Assembly: GCA_020629095.1 (NCBI GenBank)
Contig: JAHDDZ010000002.1
Location: 22,845 to 36,248 of the forward strand
Origin: Candidatus Altimarinota bacterium
GTDB taxonomy: Bacteria; Patescibacteriota; Gracilibacteria; UBA4473
DNA length: 13,404 bases
Direction of reading: 5' to 3'
In this document: in pieces, positions 12,202-13,404 of the stretch
How positions within the stretch are numbered: the stretch's first letter is position 1
Layout: each line of letters starts with the position of its first letter
The notes under the pieces: model-generated
What the model was told of the DNA's origin: nothing
The model's input: the letters and a program-made list of their open reading frames with translations, nothing else
Databases searched by the model: none
Program-made: the position numbers and the translations under genes

Positions 12202-13404
12202 ACTGCTGTGTTTGCTCGTTTTGCTGGCTGGTTGTACAGCGCAAACAGAAAGGGATTTCTTGCGCCCAATTGTGCCAGACGCTGTAACGGCGCACTCTGA
12301 CAGGGGCTCGGTGGCGACGCGCTGGAATGGCTTATTGCTCGAAACAATAGCGGAAAAACAGGTTCCACCAACGGCTGCCGCAAGAGAACTGGCGCTTCTA
12401 AACATCGCGACATATGCCGCAGCGAGCGCAGGAAAAGGGAAAATGCCGATTTTGATTGACCAGTCGTCTGTGGCTGTTGATGCACAAGATGCAGCAAATG
12501 CAGCCGCGCGGGGTATTTTAACATCGCTCTATCCAAATAGGGAAAAGCTATGGGAGGCCGAATACGATCTTGTAGTAGACCAGAGTGTGGATGCGTATTC
12601 GGTGGAGTACGGAGAATCGGTCGCGCGCCAGATTTATCGGGCGCGGGCGGGTGATGGATCTGGTGGAAAATCCCGATTCATTGGTGAGGAGTTAGATGAA
12701 AAGTGGCGACCAACGCCGCCCTATTTTGATAGCGGTCTTACGCCCTTTTGGGCTGATGTGCAGCCGTTTACCATGCAATCAACAGATCAGTTTTTGCCGC
12801 CTCCACCACCAAAAATGACGGATGAGGTATTTCAAAAAGACATGAATGATCTGGCAAAAATAGGGGGAATGGAGAGCAAAACACGCACACGGGAGCAAGA
12901 GGAAACGGCCATTTTTTGGTCTGGGGGCAAGGGAACGTATACGCCACCGGGCACATGGATGCGCATCGGTATGGAGGCAGCATCGCAGTCTGGTAAAGAG
13001 ATTGAGGAGCAATTACAAATATTGATGGTGCTCAGTACGGCGCTTGCAGATGCTGGAATTAGCTGCTGGGATGCTAAATATCACTACAATCTGTGGCGCC
13101 CAATTGACGCTATAAACGCGTCACGTGGGGCTGCATTTGGGGTAGCAAATTATTGGCAGAGTTTTTTAGAAAACCCAAATTTCCCTGAGTACACATCTGG
13201 CCATAGTGCTTTTAGCGCAGCGGCGGCAACAGTTTTAACGCACTTTTTTCAAGAGCAAAGAGTATCTGTTTTTAGCCTGGCGTTGCCCGAAAAAGAAAAG
13301 CGGTTTTCTCGTTTTTGGGACGCCGCAAATGACGCCGCCCAAAGCCGAATCTATGGAGGAATCCACTATCAGTTTGCAGTTGATGCTGGGCTTGAACAGG
13401 GTGC
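12191..13404 (+). CDS. vanadium-dependent haloperoxidase-like lipoprotein (PAP2 superfamily), 3' end outside window
   Basis: 404 residues are visible; the frame runs off the right edge. A short lipoprotein signal peptide ends in the lipobox LAGC with Cys15, so the protein should be lipid-anchored outside the cytoplasmic membrane. The later part matches vanadium chloroperoxidase of Curvularia site by site: W293-x2-K296-x6-R303-P304 (as W350, K353, R360), F331...S336-G337-H338 (as F397, S402, G403, H404), and R386-x5-H392 (as R490, H496). All vanadate-binding residues are therefore present with identical spacing within each motif. Family members oxidise halides with hydrogen peroxide; the same fold also makes acid phosphatases, so activity and substrate are inferred. 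A Pro-rich run lies at 203-207. ATG 12191 is chosen because the signal peptide begins there. It follows pheT, but I see no functional link. Confidence 0.85.
   Translation, partial: MKSKLLCLLVLLAGCTAQTERDFLRPIVPDAVTAHSDRGSVATRWNGLLLETIAEKQVPPTAAARELALLNIATYAAASAGKGKMPILIDQSSVAVDAQDAANAAARGILTSLYPNREKLWEAEYDLVVDQSVDAYSVEYGESVARQIYRARAGDGSGGKSRFIGEELDEKWRPTPPYFDSGLTPFWADVQPFTMQSTDQFLPPPPPKMTDEVFQKDMNDLAKIGGMESKTRTREQEETAIFWSGGKGTYTPPGTWMRIGMEAASQSGKEIEEQLQILMVLSTALADAGISCWDAKYHYNLWRPIDAINASRGAAFGVANYWQSFLENPNFPEYTSGHSAFSAAAATVLTHFFQEQRVSVFSLALPEKEKRFSRFWDAANDAAQSRIYGGIHYQFAVDAGLEQG

Noticed and set aside
12045..12536. 163-codon minus-strand frame across the pheT/haloperoxidase junction
   Set aside because: It is antisense to the conserved lipoprotein start, and its composition is typical of a shadow frame. 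The plus-strand signal peptide and catalytic motifs show which strand codes.
1..13404. UGA recoding, CRISPR array, transposase, phage genes or integration sites
   Set aside because: TGA works as stop for recG and the OB-domain gene with intact proteins. No spaced direct repeats, transposase or integrase motifs, or terminal inverted repeats were found by reading.

Overview
The window is dense bacterial chromosome: eleven protein genes that can be supported, one tRNA, two possible very small ORFs, and no gene-free stretch longer than about 160 bases. The standard genetic code is in use, because TGA ends two genes here (556-558 and 9997-9999). That argues against the UGA-recoding Gracilibacteria, Absconditabacteria and Mycoplasma. 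The style suggests a candidate phyla radiation (Patescibacteria) member, perhaps Parcubacteria-like: very compact spacing, convergent genes that touch or overlap, short versions of housekeeping proteins, a GFTLVE prepilin, and housekeeping genes out of their usual operons. No rRNA is present, so this placement is inference. No mobile element, CRISPR array or phage gene was seen.

Left part (1-5294): the end of recG (DNA repair helicase), then khpB/jag (KH-R3H RNA-binding protein). Convergent to khpB, and overlapping it by 10 bases, is ftsH (membrane AAA+ protease). Divergent from ftsH is a class A penicillin-binding protein with a long Ala/Pro tail.

Middle (5291-7181, minus strand): a probable surface operon. 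It holds a possible 22-residue leader ORF, an unrecognised 147-residue acidic protein, a type IV prepilin, and a membrane-Rossmann protein. The last looks like a polyprenyl glycosylphosphotransferase whose catalytic half is absent.

Right part (7207-13404): purC (purine synthesis) and trmD (tRNA m1G37 methyltransferase) diverge from a 58-base region. A VOC-fold protein lies behind a tRNA with anticodon CAT. Next comes phenylalanyl-tRNA synthetase beta, split in two: a free tRNA-binding OB domain overlaps, by ATGA, a pheT that lacks that domain. A possible 46-residue ORF bridges pheT to a lipoprotein with the full vanadium chloroperoxidase-type active-site pattern. That gene runs off the right edge.

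Most notable: (1) the split PheT; (2) the vanadium haloperoxidase-like lipoprotein; (3) at four starts (khpB, ftsH, the PBP gene and purC), promoter-like hexamers place the -10 box 6-7 bases before ATG, which would predict leaderless mRNAs; (4) the catalytic-domain-less glycosylphosphotransferase paired with a pilin.
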